Below are positions 6,205 through 6,732 of a stretch of 6,732 nucleotides of DNA, piece by piece. This DNA comes from Fen731 sp964481885 (GTDB lineage Bacteria > Actinomycetota > Humimicrobiia > Humimicrobiales > Humimicrobiaceae), in assembly GCA_964481885.1 (NCBI GenBank), contig CAYZUS010000067.1, forward strand, positions 1 through 6,732, given 5' to 3'. Position numbers and translations under genes: made by a program. Numbering within the stretch: the stretch's first letter is position 1; each line of letters opens with the position of its first letter. The notes under the pieces were generated by a model. The model was not told where the DNA came from. It saw only the letters and a list, made by a program, of their open reading frames with translations, and made no database searches.

Positions 6205-6732
6205 TTACAAATTGACTACCTTAATGTTTTTAAAACCAGATATTTTCTTATACTGCTCCAGCATTTCAGGTGTAAGCTCCGAATCAATATTAAGGCCCAT
6301 AACTGCCTCGCCGCTTACCTTTTTGCGGCCCACATGCATAGCTGCAATATTGATATTTAATTTTCCAAAAGCGGTTCCTATCCTGCCTATCTGCCCCGGA
6401 ACATCTTCATAACGTATGAAAACCATATATTTTGAAGGCACCATGTCTATTGCAAATTTGTCAATTGCAATAAACCTTGCCTGGTTTTTTATACCGGAAA
6501 CTGTCCCGGAAATTGAGAACTCGCTGTCTTTGCCTTTTCCGGTCAAAGATATCAGATTTATATAATCCTGGGACTGGCTGCTCTTCGTCTCCAGAAATTT
6601 AAGCCCCTTTTCCTCAGCAACAAGTCCTACATTTATAAGATTAATGCTTTCGCTGGAATATTTGCCAAGTATCTTTACAAGGATCATGCTGGTCAGTATC
6701 CTGGTGTCATAGTCTGCAACCTTGCCAAAATA
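6205..6732 (-). CDS. serA: D-3-phosphoglycerate dehydrogenase, C-terminal part only (5' end beyond the window)
   Basis: The frame stays open to the right edge and gives 175 residues ending in TAA. The ATG at 6687 is internal: codons upstream of it still read as SerA (ADYDTRILT just before it). SerA oxidises 3-phosphoglycerate in the first step of serine synthesis. Only the regulatory end is visible. Residues about 15-98 of the fragment look like the allosteric substrate-binding (ASB) domain of the long SerA form. Residues about 102-175 form an ACT domain, with EDVPGQIGRIGTAFG (109-123) and the NINIA strand (126-130), which binds serine in characterised enzymes. The NAD-binding and catalytic domains lie outside, so activity cannot be judged here. 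Its stop is 17 bp before leuA, suggesting one transcript. Another ACT-bearing 2-hydroxyacid dehydrogenase is possible but less likely. Confidence 0.85.
   Translation of the reverse strand, partial: YFGKVADYDTRILTSMILVKILGKYSSESINLINVGLVAEEKGLKFLETKSSQSQDYINLISLTGKGKDSEFSISGTVSGIKNQARFIAIDKFAIDMVPSKYMVFIRYEDVPGQIGRIGTAFGKLNINIAAMHVGRKKVSGEAVMGLNIDSELTPEMLEQYKKISGFKNIKVVNL

Noticed and set aside
6205..6687. A separate small ACT-domain protein starting at ATG 6687
   Set aside because: The same frame is open to the right edge, and the upstream residues ADYDTRILT fit the SerA domain junction, so the ATG is internal.
1..6732. CRISPR, insertion sequence, tRNA or phage elements
   Set aside because: I read both strands and found no repeat arrays, terminal repeats, transposase motifs or cloverleaf-like segments; known biosynthetic genes account for nearly all bases.

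Overview
This window is one minus-strand gene cluster for branched-chain amino acid synthesis. Every real gene reads right to left and together they fill almost the whole window. In transcription order they are: the C-terminal third of serA (cut by the right edge), leuA, leuC, leuD, leuB, and a citramalate synthase gene, cimA, that runs off the left edge just short of its stop. Gaps are 17 bp (serA-leuA), about 130-155 bp (leuA-leuC, depending on the leuC start), 2 bp (leuC-leuD), 47 bp (leuD-leuB) and 23 bp (leuB-cimA). This fits a single operon, possibly with an extra internal promoter before leuC. The head of the operon and its main promoter lie beyond the right edge.

The genes form a coherent pathway. 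LeuA condenses 2-oxoisovalerate with acetyl-CoA. LeuC/LeuD isomerise the product and LeuB oxidises and decarboxylates it to the leucine precursor. CimA condenses pyruvate with acetyl-CoA to citramalate, and the same LeuCD and LeuB can carry citramalate on to 2-oxobutyrate, the isoleucine precursor. The cluster therefore predicts isoleucine synthesis that does not need threonine deaminase. SerA makes serine from 3-phosphoglycerate; it is a metabolic neighbour rather than a step in these pathways.

The organism looks like a bacterium of moderate-to-low G+C with AGG/AGA-rich arginine codons and good Shine-Dalgarno sites. The isomerase subunits are of the short (about 430 + 170 residue) archaeal/Thermotoga/clostridial type rather than the E. 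coli type. A leu operon ending in cimA is familiar from anaerobic Firmicutes, deltaproteobacterial relatives and some uncultured anaerobic lineages. I cannot name the taxon from the sequence.

I saw no RNA genes, mobile elements, CRISPR arrays or phage genes. No stretch over 300 bases lacks a gene. The region is mostly ordinary biosynthetic DNA. The points worth a second look are the leuA-leuC spacer (perfect TATAAT, a 9-bp hairpin and a short ORF ending just before leuC), the likely GTG start of leuC, and a cysteine-rich LeuD tail encoded by a hairpin.
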